Made by a program: the position numbers and the translations under genes. 5,943 bases of DNA from Thermoflexales bacterium (GTDB lineage Bacteria > Chloroflexota > Anaerolineae > J036 > Brachytrichaceae). The DNA is taken from positions 1 to 5,943 of the forward strand of contig JAGOCU010000156.1 of NCBI GenBank assembly GCA_017998555.1, written 5' to 3'. Below are positions 1 to 5,779 of the stretch, in pieces (position 1 is the first letter of the stretch; each line of letters opens with the position of its first letter). Below the pieces are notes generated by a model. It saw only the letters and a program-made list of their open reading frames with translations, had not been told where the DNA came from and made no database searches.

Positions 1-171
1 CCCCGGCATCATCCAATCCATCACGACCAGGTCGGGGCTTTGATCCCGGGCGCTGGCCAGGGCCAATGCGCCGTCGCGAGCCGAGACAACGCGATACCCT
101 TCGTAGGTCAGGGCGCGCCGGACCATGTCCAAAATGCGCTGGTCGTCGTCGACGATAAGAATCAGTGCCAT
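1..171 (-). CDS. Response regulator, OmpR-type receiver domain (N-terminal part, runs off the left edge)
   Basis: Reading the minus strand from 171 to 1 gives 57 codons with no stop, beginning MALILIVDDDQRIL. This is the start of a CheY-like receiver domain. The acidic pocket is D8-D9-D10, and the expected phospho-acceptor is D52 in the stretch LVVMDWMMPG just before the edge. Such regulators take a phosphoryl group from a sensor histidine kinase and usually control transcription through a C-terminal DNA-binding domain, which is outside this window, so the OmpR class is inferred from receiver style only. The start is ambiguous: an in-frame ATG at 192 would add seven residues (MNSTATD). An AAGGAG at 193-198 directly abuts that upstream ATG and is 21 bases from the one at 171, so neither spacing is normal. 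I chose 171 because it matches the usual regulator start one residue before the first beta strand. Its cognate kinase is not visible. Confidence 0.9.
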   Translation of the reverse strand, partial: MALILIVDDDQRILDMVRRALTYEGYRVVSARDGALALASARDQSPDLVVMDWMMPG

Positions 172-201
172 ATCAGTTGCTGTGCTGTTCATCTCCTTGA
201 T

Positions 202-229
202 AGTCTACGAGCATGAGAGCGCGCGTGAA
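202..229 (-). promoter_or_regulatory. Possible promoter for the left-edge response regulator
   Basis: On the minus strand TTCACG (229-224) and TAGACT (207-202) are separated by 16 bases, a sigma70-like arrangement. TAGACT ends 9 bases before the ATG at 192, so the transcript would have almost no leader if that start is used. TAGACT fits the TANACT form seen before other genes in this window. The match is weak and the -35 is poor. Confidence 0.25.
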
Positions 230-263
230 CGGACTCTGAGCGCACGCTAATCGGGTGCACGCG

Positions 264-314
264 AATCCCGAGTCGATATCTGCCGGCTGCGCCGGCAGAT
301 ATCGACTCGGGATT
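264..314 (-). terminator. Long perfect hairpin, probable terminator of the 7-TM gene
   Basis: Bases 264-287 and 291-314 are exact reverse complements, giving a 24-bp stem with a 3-base TGC loop. The stem can be extended by five more pairs (259-263 with 316-320) if A315 is bulged out. The hairpin starts 19 bases after the stop codon of the minus-strand 7-TM gene and lies between it and the next minus-strand gene, which suits a terminator. No T-run follows it on the minus strand, so it is not a textbook intrinsic terminator. It could instead be an mRNA-stabilising hairpin, a processing site or a mobile repeat. Confidence 0.6.
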
Positions 315-333
315 ACGCGTCTCGGAAAGCCAC

Positions 334-1071
334 CTAACGCCGAATCGCCAGTTCAAAGCCCGCAAACAGCAGCAGCGCCCCCGCGACGATCCCGATATAT
401 TTGAAAGCCGACGCGAAGGCCGCCAGCTCGGGCATCGCCTCCGCGACCTTGATCAGGGTGCCGCCGAGCGCGGGGAGCAGGCCGCCCGCGGCGATCAGGA
501 CGTTGCCCATCATCCGATTTGGCAGGATCGACTTGCGCAGGAACAAATACGCGGAGTAGACCGCGCCGCCCGCAAGGATGATTGAGCCATAGATGTTCAA
601 TACCGGCGGCAGGAGTTGACGCACCGAGACTTCGCCTTTGGGCGGATTCGCCGGCAGAATCGCCCGATAGCTCTCGGTCAGGAATTTCGCCAGATCGCCG
701 CTGGGGGTGAACTGGGTGGCATCGAGCGGGATGGACAGGACCCAGACCAGCGACGCCAACGCCAGGAACGCGATGACGGCGGTCGTGGCCGCCGTCCAGG
801 GGCTCTTTTTGCGCAACAGCCACAGGGTGCCCTGGGCGAGCACGGGCGGGACCAGCATGGCCCCGCTCCAGTACCACAGGCGAAAAGCCAGGTCGTTCCA
901 ACCAAACGCGAGGAGCGTCTCGCACACCCCCGCCCCGAAGTAGAGCAGCATGCCGATGCCCCACATGAGCAGGTGCATCCCGCCGCGCTGGCGAAATCGA
1001 TTCAGCACAAGCGTCGCCAGCACGCCCGAAACGAGCGTGGTGATGGCGCCGACGAGAAGTCCGATGGTCAT
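334..1071 (-). CDS. Uncharacterised seven-helix integral membrane protein
   Basis: I do not recognise a named family. The 245-aa product is strongly hydrophobic, with seven predicted membrane helices at about residues 3-24, 33-55, 63-86, 93-114, 153-178, 186-208 and 222-242. Positive loops (NRFRQR at 24-29, RKK at 87-89, LRKS-NR at 178-186, and the C-terminal RR) alternate regularly with neutral or acidic ones. The positive-inside rule therefore gives N-terminus out and C-terminus in. The largest outside loop is about 38 residues (115-152) and is proline- and charge-containing. Aromatic motifs such as LWYWSG (65-70) and YFGAG (44-48) lie in or near helices 2 and 3. The layout resembles the 7-TM sensory modules fused to some bacterial kinases, but no kinase, cyclase or transporter signature is present. 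Sensing or scaffolding is only a guess. There is no clear Shine-Dalgarno. A TATAAT lies 23 bases upstream, and a strong hairpin follows the stop. Confidence 0.85.
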   Translation of the reverse strand: MTIGLLVGAITTLVSGVLATLVLNRFRQRGGMHLLMWGIGMLLYFGAGVCETLLAFGWNDLAFRLWYWSGAMLVPPVLAQGTLWLLRKKSPWTAATTAVIAFLALASLVWVLSIPLDATQFTPSGDLAKFLTESYRAILPANPPKGEVSVRQLLPPVLNIYGSIILAGGAVYSAYLFLRKSILPNRMMGNVLIAAGGLLPALGGTLIKVAEAMPELAAFASAFKYIGIVAGALLLFAGFELAIRR

Positions 1072-1094
1072 GCTGAGAGTGTCCGGACTTTTCG

Positions 1095-1100
1095 ATTATA
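1095..1100 (-). promoter_or_regulatory. Consensus -10 box for the 7-TM gene
   Basis: The minus strand reads TATAAT at 1100-1095, a perfect sigma70-type -10 hexamer, 23 bases before the ATG at 1071. Transcription would begin near 1088 and leave a short leader of about 17 bases. I see no good -35 hexamer at 16-18 bases upstream, where the sequence is GC-rich. Confidence 0.5.
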
Positions 1101-1126
1101 GAGACCGGCAGGGACCCGCGTCGCGG

Positions 1127-1132
1127 TAGACT
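1127..1132 (+). promoter_or_regulatory. Possible -10 box for the epimerase gene
   Basis: TAGACT at 1127-1132 on the plus strand matches the TANACT form seen before the hydrolase and cyclodeaminase genes. It is the best -10-like hexamer in the divergent region for this direction. A start near 1139 would give a leader of about 70 bases containing the stem-loop at 1152-1193. No convincing -35 accompanies it. Confidence 0.3.
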
Positions 1133-1151
1133 CGTCGGCCGGCAAAGGGAC

Positions 1152-1193
1152 TTCTCACCCAGGACCATCTCCGGAGAAGGCCCAGGGTGAGAA
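1152..1193 (+). promoter_or_regulatory. Stem-loop in the leader of the epimerase gene
   Basis: TTCTCACCC (1152-1160) pairs exactly with GGGTGAGAA (1185-1193) to give a 9-bp stem. The 24-base loop contains a self-complementary TCTCCGGAGA (1168-1177). It ends 15 bases before the ATG at 1209. It could be a leader-RNA structure affecting translation or decay, or a DNA operator in the divergent promoter region. It does not match a riboswitch class I can name. Confidence 0.35.
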
Positions 1194-1208
1194 TCCAGGG
1201 CACACGAC

Positions 1209-2195
1209 ATGAAGTACTTCATCACCGGCGCGACCGGCTTTATCGGCGGCGCTGTCGCGCGCAAGCTTCGATCCGGCGGCAACGACGTTGTCGCCATCGT
1301 CCGCAACCCGTCCAAGGCCGGTGATCTCATCGCCGCGGGCGTCACCGTAGTCAAAGGCGATGTGACCAACATGGAGAGCATGCGCTCGCCCATGACCGGC
1401 GCAGACGGTGTTTTCCACATCGCCGGGTGGTACAAGATCGGCGTGCGCGACCGGGCTGAGGCGGTGGCCATCAATGTCGACGGCACGCGCAATGTGCTGA
1501 GCTTGATGCGCGACCTCAACATCCCGAAGGGCGTCTACACCAGCACTCTGGCCGTCAACAGCGACACGCATGGCGTCGAGGCGGATGAGTCCTATCGTTT
1601 CACCGGCCGGCACCTCTCGCTCTACGATCAGACCAAGGCCGACGCCCACGCGATTGCCGAGGATTTCATCGCCGCGGGATTGCCGCTCGTCATCGTTCAG
1701 CCCGGCCTGGTCTATGGCCCGGGCGACACGAGCGCGGCTCGCGAGGCGATCGTCCAGACGCTCAGCCGCAAACTGCCGCTCGTGCCGCTGAAGACAGCCT
1801 ACTCATGGGGACATATCGACGACATCGCCGATGGCCATATTGCGGCGATGGCCAGGGGCCGGGCCGGACAGAACTACAACCTGTGCGGCCCCTCGCGGAC
1901 CCTGCTCAATGGGCTGGAAATCGTCTCCCGGGTCAGTGGTGTCCCTCTGCCCGTTATGCGTCCGGGGCCCGGCGTCATGCGGGCGATGGCCGGCTTCATG
2001 AGCTTTCTCGAATACGCGGCGCCGCTTCCGCCGAACTTCTCGTCCGAGTTTCTGCGCGTCAGCGCGGGCGTGACGTATTTGGGCGCCAACGCCAAAGCGC
2101 GCGATGAACTCGGCTTCGCGCCCCGCCCCCTGGAAACCGGGCTTGCCGACACGGTCGCCCACGAAATGAGACTGCTGGGGATGCGCCAGGCCTGA
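1209..2195 (+). CDS. NAD(P)-dependent epimerase/dehydratase, extended SDR family (dihydroflavonol-reductase-like)
   Basis: The 328-aa product is a cytoplasmic Rossmann-fold oxidoreductase. The nucleotide-binding motif GATGFIG occupies residues 7-13, and GDVTN (50-54) supplies the acidic residue usual near the adenine. The active-site YxxxK is Y139-DQT-K143, with S112/T113 in YTSTLAV as the likely Ser/Thr partner. NVDGT (89-93) and QPGLVYGPGD (164-173) are typical of extended SDRs, and the length is normal. The C-terminal third, which sets substrate specificity, does not let me name the substrate. Relatives include dihydroflavonol-4-reductase-like and hopanoid-associated sugar epimerases, so a nucleotide sugar or a lipid-linked keto/hydroxy compound is plausible. 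The start is firm: an in-frame TGA at 1188-1190 precedes it and ATG 1209 is the first start codon after that. A weak AGGG at 1197-1200 has 8-base spacing. The hydrolase gene follows 35 bases downstream. Confidence 0.93.
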   Translation: MKYFITGATGFIGGAVARKLRSGGNDVVAIVRNPSKAGDLIAAGVTVVKGDVTNMESMRSPMTGADGVFHIAGWYKIGVRDRAEAVAINVDGTRNVLSLMRDLNIPKGVYTSTLAVNSDTHGVEADESYRFTGRHLSLYDQTKADAHAIAEDFIAAGLPLVIVQPGLVYGPGDTSAAREAIVQTLSRKLPLVPLKTAYSWGHIDDIADGHIAAMARGRAGQNYNLCGPSRTLLNGLEIVSRVSGVPLPVMRPGPGVMRAMAGFMSFLEYAAPLPPNFSSEFLRVSAGVTYLGANAKARDELGFAPRPLETGLADTVAHEMRLLGMRQA

Positions 2196-2208
2196 TTGCG
2201 CTGATTGC
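2192..2208 (+). repeat. Short tandem direct repeat at the end of the epimerase gene
   Basis: CTGATTGC occurs at 2192-2199 and again at 2201-2208, giving a 9-base period. The first copy contains the epimerase stop codon TGA (2193-2195). It overlaps the proposed -35 of the hydrolase promoter. It may be a regulatory site or a chance or slippage duplication. Confidence 0.4.
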
Positions 2209-2224
2209 CTCCCGGCCCTAAACT
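2196..2224 (+). promoter_or_regulatory. Probable promoter for a leaderless hydrolase transcript
   Basis: TTGCGC (2196-2201) and TAAACT (2219-2224) are spaced by exactly 17 bases. TAAACT ends 6 bases before the ATG at 2231, so transcription would start at or next to the start codon. There is no Shine-Dalgarno in between. The TAA of this hexamer (2219-2221) is also an in-frame stop, which fixes 2231 as the first ATG. Confidence 0.5.
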
Positions 2225-2230
2225 CTGGGC

Positions 2231-3667
2231 ATGCCGAACTCCCGCGTGCCCGATCACTTTCTCGTGTTTGTGCCCGGCTACATGGGCAGCAAGCTGCGCG
2301 ACCCGATCACGAAGGAAACGCGCTGGATCGACCTGAGCCGCATCCCGCTCAATCCGTTCCAGATCGAGGGCTGGCTGGATCGGCTGATGGCGTCATTGGC
2401 CTGGCCTTCGGCCCTCGAGCCGGCCGGTATCCTTGACGACATCGTCATCCTCCAGCCGTGGGCGAAGATGGAGGAGTACAGCCGCCTGCGGACTGCGTTG
2501 AGCGGCATGGGCTATAAGGTCGACCCGGCCCGCTACGCGGAGTCAGACCGCGACTATTTCGAGTTTCCCTACGACTGGCGACAGAGCAACCGCGACTCCG
2601 GCAAGCAACTGGCTGCCGCGCTCGCCCGCTGGAGCGAGATGCGCGGGGGAGCAAAGGCATGGGTGATCGGGCATTCCAATGGCGGGGTTGTCGCGCGCTG
2701 GGCGATCGAGAAGGAAGGCGCCGCCGCGATTGTCGACCGGCTCTTCCTGTTTGGCTCGCCCTACGACGGCACGCCCAAGGCCATGCGCCTGGTCACAAGC
2801 GGGATCGACACGTTCCTGCGCATGCGCTTCTCGATCCTCAACATCCAGGAACGCACCCGCGCGCTGTTCCGGAGTTTCCCGTCCGCCTACCAGATCATCC
2901 CCGTCGCCGACCCGTTTCTGCGCGGGACCAACAACGAGGTCCTCGATCCCTTTGACGGCGCGGGGTGGCTTCCCCCCGAGGCGCATGCCATGCTCAAAGA
3001 TGGCAAGGAACTGACCGAGTCGCTCAAGGTCGCGCCGAGCGTTGAGACCATTTGTTTCATCGGCGTCAAACGACCAACAGCCACCTTCGGGATCGTACCG
3101 ATGAGCGCGCAGGGCGCCTGGGGCCCGGTCGATTGGCAGGAGACCGATGCCGGCGATGCGACCATCCCGCAGCGCAGCGCCGCACACCCCGGGGCCCGGC
3201 AGGTGTATCCCGTGGTCGCCGGGCACGGCGACATCTACGTCAACGACGCCGCCCTGACGGCCCTGCGCTGGGAATTGTTCGATAAGTATCAGACTGGCGC
3301 GCGCGCGGTCGCGGCCACCGCCGACCTGCAGGTCGAGTTCCTGGTTGATGCCGACTTTTTCGCGCCCGGCGCGCCGCTTGGCGCCCGGGCCACCGTCCGC
3401 GACGCCGCCGGTCTGCCCGTCAACAACGCCGAGATCAGCCTCCGGATGCTCTGGCGCGGCCCGCTTCCCGGCGCGCCGGCCGCTTCGCCCCAGGCGCCGG
3501 GCCGCCCCATGATTCTTGGCCGGGTCGGCGACGGCGAATATGCCCGGTCGCTGGCCGCGCCCGCCACGGAAGGGTTCTACACGCTGCTGGCCCGGGTGGA
3601 GCGACCGGGTGTGGCGCCGGTGCTGGTCGAGGAATTGTTTGGGGTGGAGGCTCCGCCCGGGCCGTAA
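2231..3667 (+). CDS. LCAT/PGAP1-like alpha/beta hydrolase (lipase or acyltransferase) with C-terminal Ig-like domain
   Basis: The 478-aa product has two parts. Residues 10-355 form an alpha/beta hydrolase of the lecithin:cholesterol acyltransferase-like group. VFVPGYMGSKL (12-22) is the oxyanion-loop region. GHSNGG (147-152) is the nucleophile elbow with S149. GDATIP (308-313) offers D309, and GHGD (331-334) offers H332 to complete a Ser-Asp-His triad. FPYDWRQS (112-119) is also typical of the group. Family members cleave or transfer acyl chains of phospholipids or other esters; the substrate here is not evident. Residues of about 365-475 look like a beta-sandwich of bacterial Ig or macroglobulin type (FLVDADFFAPGAPL, then ATVRDAAGLPVNNAEISL). 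A Pro/Ala-rich stretch at 410-425 lies within it. There is no signal peptide and no membrane helix, so the protein is predicted cytoplasmic unless exported by another route. A promoter is proposed directly upstream, so it may be transcribed apart from the epimerase. Confidence 0.9.
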   Translation: MPNSRVPDHFLVFVPGYMGSKLRDPITKETRWIDLSRIPLNPFQIEGWLDRLMASLAWPSALEPAGILDDIVILQPWAKMEEYSRLRTALSGMGYKVDPARYAESDRDYFEFPYDWRQSNRDSGKQLAAALARWSEMRGGAKAWVIGHSNGGVVARWAIEKEGAAAIVDRLFLFGSPYDGTPKAMRLVTSGIDTFLRMRFSILNIQERTRALFRSFPSAYQIIPVADPFLRGTNNEVLDPFDGAGWLPPEAHAMLKDGKELTESLKVAPSVETICFIGVKRPTATFGIVPMSAQGAWGPVDWQETDAGDATIPQRSAAHPGARQVYPVVAGHGDIYVNDAALTALRWELFDKYQTGARAVAATADLQVEFLVDADFFAPGAPLGARATVRDAAGLPVNNAEISLRMLWRGPLPGAPAASPQAPGRPMILGRVGDGEYARSLAAPATEGFYTLLARVERPGVAPVLVEELFGVEAPPGP

Positions 3668-3679
3668 GGTTTTCGTAAG
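3663..3679 (+). promoter_or_regulatory. Candidate operator: tandem CGTAAG repeat before the two-component genes
   Basis: CGTAAG occurs at 3663-3668 and 3674-3679, an exact 11-bp period that puts both copies on one face of the helix. OmpR/PhoB-type regulators bind head-to-tail direct repeats with about 10-11 bp period, so this could be an autoregulatory site for the regulator encoded at 3744. The first copy contains the hydrolase stop codon TAA (3665-3667). No strong -10 is visible between here and the regulator start. Confidence 0.4.
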
Positions 3680-3743
3680 CGCCCGTTCATCGCCATGCGC
3701 AGCGTGGCCCCGATCATCCATCACGCAGGACCGCGCGAACCTC

Positions 3744-4433
3744 ATGCAAAACATCCTCATCGTCGATGACGAAGCCACCGTTCGGGAAATCGCCCAGCGC
3801 TACCTTGAGCGCGAAGGCTTCGGCGTATTGTGCGCGGCCAGCGGCACCGATGCCCTGCGCTTGATCGAGGACGACGGGGCGCGTATTGCCCTGGTCATCC
3901 TCGACATCATGCTCCCGGGCATCAATGGGCTCGAAGTGCTCAAGCGGGTGCGGGCGCGCGGCGCGACGCCCGTCATTCTGCTCTCGGCCCGGACCGATGA
4001 AAGCGACCGCGTGCTCGGGCTCGAGTTCGGCGCCGACGACTACGTGCCCAAGCCCTTTGGTCCGCGCGAGCTCGTCTCGCGGGTGAAGGCCGTCCTGCGC
4101 CGCGCGCAACCCGCCCCGGTCCAGGACAGCCAGGCGCTGACCCTCGGCCGCATTGCCCTGCGCCCCGATACACGCGAGGTCACCCTCGACGGCAAACCGG
4201 TCGAACTCACGGCCAAGGAATTCGATCTGCTGTGGTTCTTCATGCGCCACCCGCGCCAGGTGTTTTCGCGCGAGCAGCTTCTCGACAACGTGTGGGGATT
4301 CTCAGAGTACATCGACGCCAGCACCGTCACCGTCCACATACATCGGCTGCGGGACAAGGTCGAAGTCGATCCGGCCAAACCCAAATGCCTGGTCACGGTC
4401 TGGGGCGTGGGCTACCGGTTGACGGGGGACTAG
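3744..4433 (+). CDS. OmpR/PhoB-family response regulator, complete
   Basis: The 229-aa product is a cytoplasmic transcription regulator of normal family length. The receiver domain (about 2-119) has acidic residues D8/D9/E10, phospho-acceptor D54 in VILDIMLPG, the switch residue S81, Y100 and the invariant K103 in YVPKPF. The winged-helix DNA-binding domain (about 130-227) shows LTAKEFDLLWFFMRHP (155-170), the recognition-helix region STVTVHIHRLRDKV (193-206) and the wing WGVGYRL (220-226). The reading frame stays open upstream to 3516, but that part overlaps the hydrolase gene in another frame. The ATG at 3744 fits the start of the first receiver strand. The only upstream ribosome-site candidate is a weak AGGA at 3727-3730 with 13-base spacing. 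The kinase gene starts 7 bases after the stop, so the two are surely co-transcribed. A CGTAAG repeat 65-80 bases upstream may mediate autoregulation. Confidence 0.96.
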   Translation: MQNILIVDDEATVREIAQRYLEREGFGVLCAASGTDALRLIEDDGARIALVILDIMLPGINGLEVLKRVRARGATPVILLSARTDESDRVLGLEFGADDYVPKPFGPRELVSRVKAVLRRAQPAPVQDSQALTLGRIALRPDTREVTLDGKPVELTAKEFDLLWFFMRHPRQVFSREQLLDNVWGFSEYIDASTVTVHIHRLRDKVEVDPAKPKCLVTVWGVGYRLTGD

Positions 4434-4440
4434 GCGCGCG

Positions 4441-5706
4441 ATGAGAACAAACACAAGGCGCAGCCTGGGATTTGCCCTCACCCTCGCTGGAGTGGTGGCT
4501 GTGAGCGTTGGACTCGTCGGCATTGTGCTGCGCCCGACCTCGGCCGACGCGCCTCTGTTTGCGCTCTTGTTCGCGATCCCCATCGTCGTGTCATCGGCCG
4601 GGGCGGCCATCGCCCTGCGCCAATCGTGGTGGCGTCAATTCACCCATCTGGCGATGGCGCTCTTCGTCACGTATGCGGTTGGGGCCGGGCTCATCCTGCT
4701 CACCATCGCGGCGACCGCCAACCTGATGTTCCTGAGCGACCACGACGCCCTGCTCGTGCTCGTGATCATGATCTACGCGACCGGCGTGATGCTGGTTTTC
4801 AGCTACTTTGTGGCCAGCAGCCTGAGCGCAGGCATCACCGATGTCACCCGGGCGGCCGACGCGGTTCGCGGCGGCGACCTGGCCGCGCGGGCGAGCGAAT
4901 CCGGACGGGATGAGATTTCGCGCCTGGCCCGCGCCTTCAACGAGATGACCGCCCGCCTGGCGCTGGCGCGCGAACAGGAAGACCAACTCAATCACATGCG
5001 GCGCGACCTGATCGCCTGGGTGTCGCACGATCTGCGCACACCGCTGACCAGCATCCGGGCCCGGGTCGAAGCGCTGGCCGACGGGGTCGTCCGAGACGAT
5101 GAGGTACCGCGTTACCTGGCCTCCATTCGGGCTGACACGCTGGCTCTGAATCGACTGATCGACGATTTGTTCGACCTGGCGACCGCCGATGCGGGCGGGC
5201 TGACCCTGGACCTGATGCCGTGCGAGATCGGCGATCTGGTCTCCGATACCGTGCGCGCCATGAGCGTTGTGGCCGAACAGCGCGGTGTTGCGCTCGCGGG
5301 CGTGGTGCCTGAGGACATGCAACCCGTCAGCGTCAGCCCGCCCCGCATCCAGCGGGTGCTGAATAATCTGATCGGAAACGCGCTGGCCCATACCCCCGCC
5401 GGCGGCCGAATCGACATCACCGCCGAGCGCATCGACCGCAACATTGTCGTGTCTGTCAGCGATACCGGCGAGGGCATCTCGCCCCAGGATCTGCCCCGCG
5501 TCTTCGATCGCTTTTACCGCGGCGAACAATCGCGCAAACGCAGCGATCTCGGGGGCGGGACCGGCCTGGGGCTCGCCATCTCGCGCGCGCTGGTCGAGGC
5601 CCACCACGGCACCATCAGCATCACGAGCGCGCTCGGAAAGGGCACAACGGTCCGGTTCAGCCTGCCCCAGCTCGGGCCGGCGGAAAGTGTCAGCGGTGAG
5701 CGATAG
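4441..5706 (+). CDS. Membrane sensor histidine kinase (4 TM, HAMP, HisKA, HATPase)
   Basis: The 421-aa product is the probable partner of the regulator just upstream. Four membrane helices lie at about 9-30, 38-59, 67-90 and 103-127, with very short outer loops (about 31-37 and 91-102) and an Arg-rich N-terminus inside. A HAMP linker follows (about 125-178, ending DEISRLARAFNEMTARL). The HisKA domain carries the phospho-acceptor H196 in SHDLRTPL. The HATPase domain has the N box at 305-319 (N309, N313), G1 DTGEGI (341-346), the F box FDRFYR (355-360) and G2 GGGTGLGLAI (371-380). All residues needed for autophosphorylation are present. With no sizeable external domain, the signal is probably sensed within the membrane or relayed by another membrane protein. 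No Shine-Dalgarno is visible in the 7-base gap, so translation is likely coupled to the regulator. The last codons (S-G-E-R and stop) lie inside a large palindrome. Confidence 0.96.
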   Translation: MRTNTRRSLGFALTLAGVVAVSVGLVGIVLRPTSADAPLFALLFAIPIVVSSAGAAIALRQSWWRQFTHLAMALFVTYAVGAGLILLTIAATANLMFLSDHDALLVLVIMIYATGVMLVFSYFVASSLSAGITDVTRAADAVRGGDLAARASESGRDEISRLARAFNEMTARLALAREQEDQLNHMRRDLIAWVSHDLRTPLTSIRARVEALADGVVRDDEVPRYLASIRADTLALNRLIDDLFDLATADAGGLTLDLMPCEIGDLVSDTVRAMSVVAEQRGVALAGVVPEDMQPVSVSPPRIQRVLNNLIGNALAHTPAGGRIDITAERIDRNIVVSVSDTGEGISPQDLPRVFDRFYRGEQSRKRSDLGGGTGLGLAISRALVEAHHGTISITSALGKGTTVRFSLPQLGPAESVSGER

Positions 5707-5751
5707 TCCCCGCCCCGGCGTACGCCGGGGCGGGGACTATCGCTCACCGCT
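5692..5751 (+). terminator. 60-bp perfect palindrome at the kinase 3' end, probable terminator
   Basis: Bases 5692-5721 and 5722-5751 are exact reverse complements with no spacer. As RNA this folds into a stem of about 28 bp closed by a GUAC tetraloop. The left arm includes the last four codons and the stop of the kinase gene. On the plus strand the stem runs into TTTGTT (5751-5756), a weak U-tract, which supports termination of the regulator-kinase transcript. It also separates that unit from the next gene, whose start is only 28 bases beyond. It may act in both directions. Confidence 0.7.
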
Positions 5752-5767
5752 TTGTTCCAGCCTGCGA

Positions 5768-5773
5768 TACACT
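5768..5773 (+). promoter_or_regulatory. -10 box for a probable leaderless cyclodeaminase-family transcript
   Basis: TACACT at 5768-5773 ends exactly 6 bases before the ATG at 5780, the same geometry as TAAACT before the hydrolase gene. There is no Shine-Dalgarno between it and the ATG. No good -35 is seen; the region 17 bases upstream lies in the arm of the palindrome. Confidence 0.4.
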
Positions 5774-5779
5774 CGCCTC

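Noticed and set aside
616..1101. 161-aa open frame on the plus strand, antisense to the 7-TM gene
   Set aside because: It is rich in Gln, Arg and His with no hydrophobic core. The opposite strand gives a coherent seven-helix protein with proper charge alternation.
1072..1208. Riboswitch, tRNA or small RNA gene in the divergent region
   Set aside because: Beyond the single stem-loop there is no cloverleaf or known aptamer core that I can recognise.
353..1522. 389-aa open frame on the minus strand
   Set aside because: It overlaps the 7-TM gene and the start of the epimerase gene in other frames. Its product is Arg/His/Pro-rich with no motif, as expected of a shadow frame in GC-rich DNA.
3516..3743. 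Upstream extension of the regulator frame (76 residues)
   Set aside because: It overlaps the hydrolase C-terminus in another frame, is Arg/Trp/Pro-rich, and the receiver domain starts at the ATG at 3744.
2543..3778. 411-aa open frame on the minus strand
   Set aside because: It lies antisense to the hydrolase, whose catalytic motifs are clear. Its composition is Gly/Arg/Ala-rich and shows no domain.
4591..5607. 338-aa open frame on the minus strand
   Set aside because: It is antisense to the histidine kinase, which has all the expected boxes; the product has no recognisable motif.
264..5751. The two long inverted repeats as ends of a mobile element or a CRISPR-type array
   Set aside because: The two palindromes differ in sequence. 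No transposase, target-site duplication or regular repeat-spacer pattern is seen between them.
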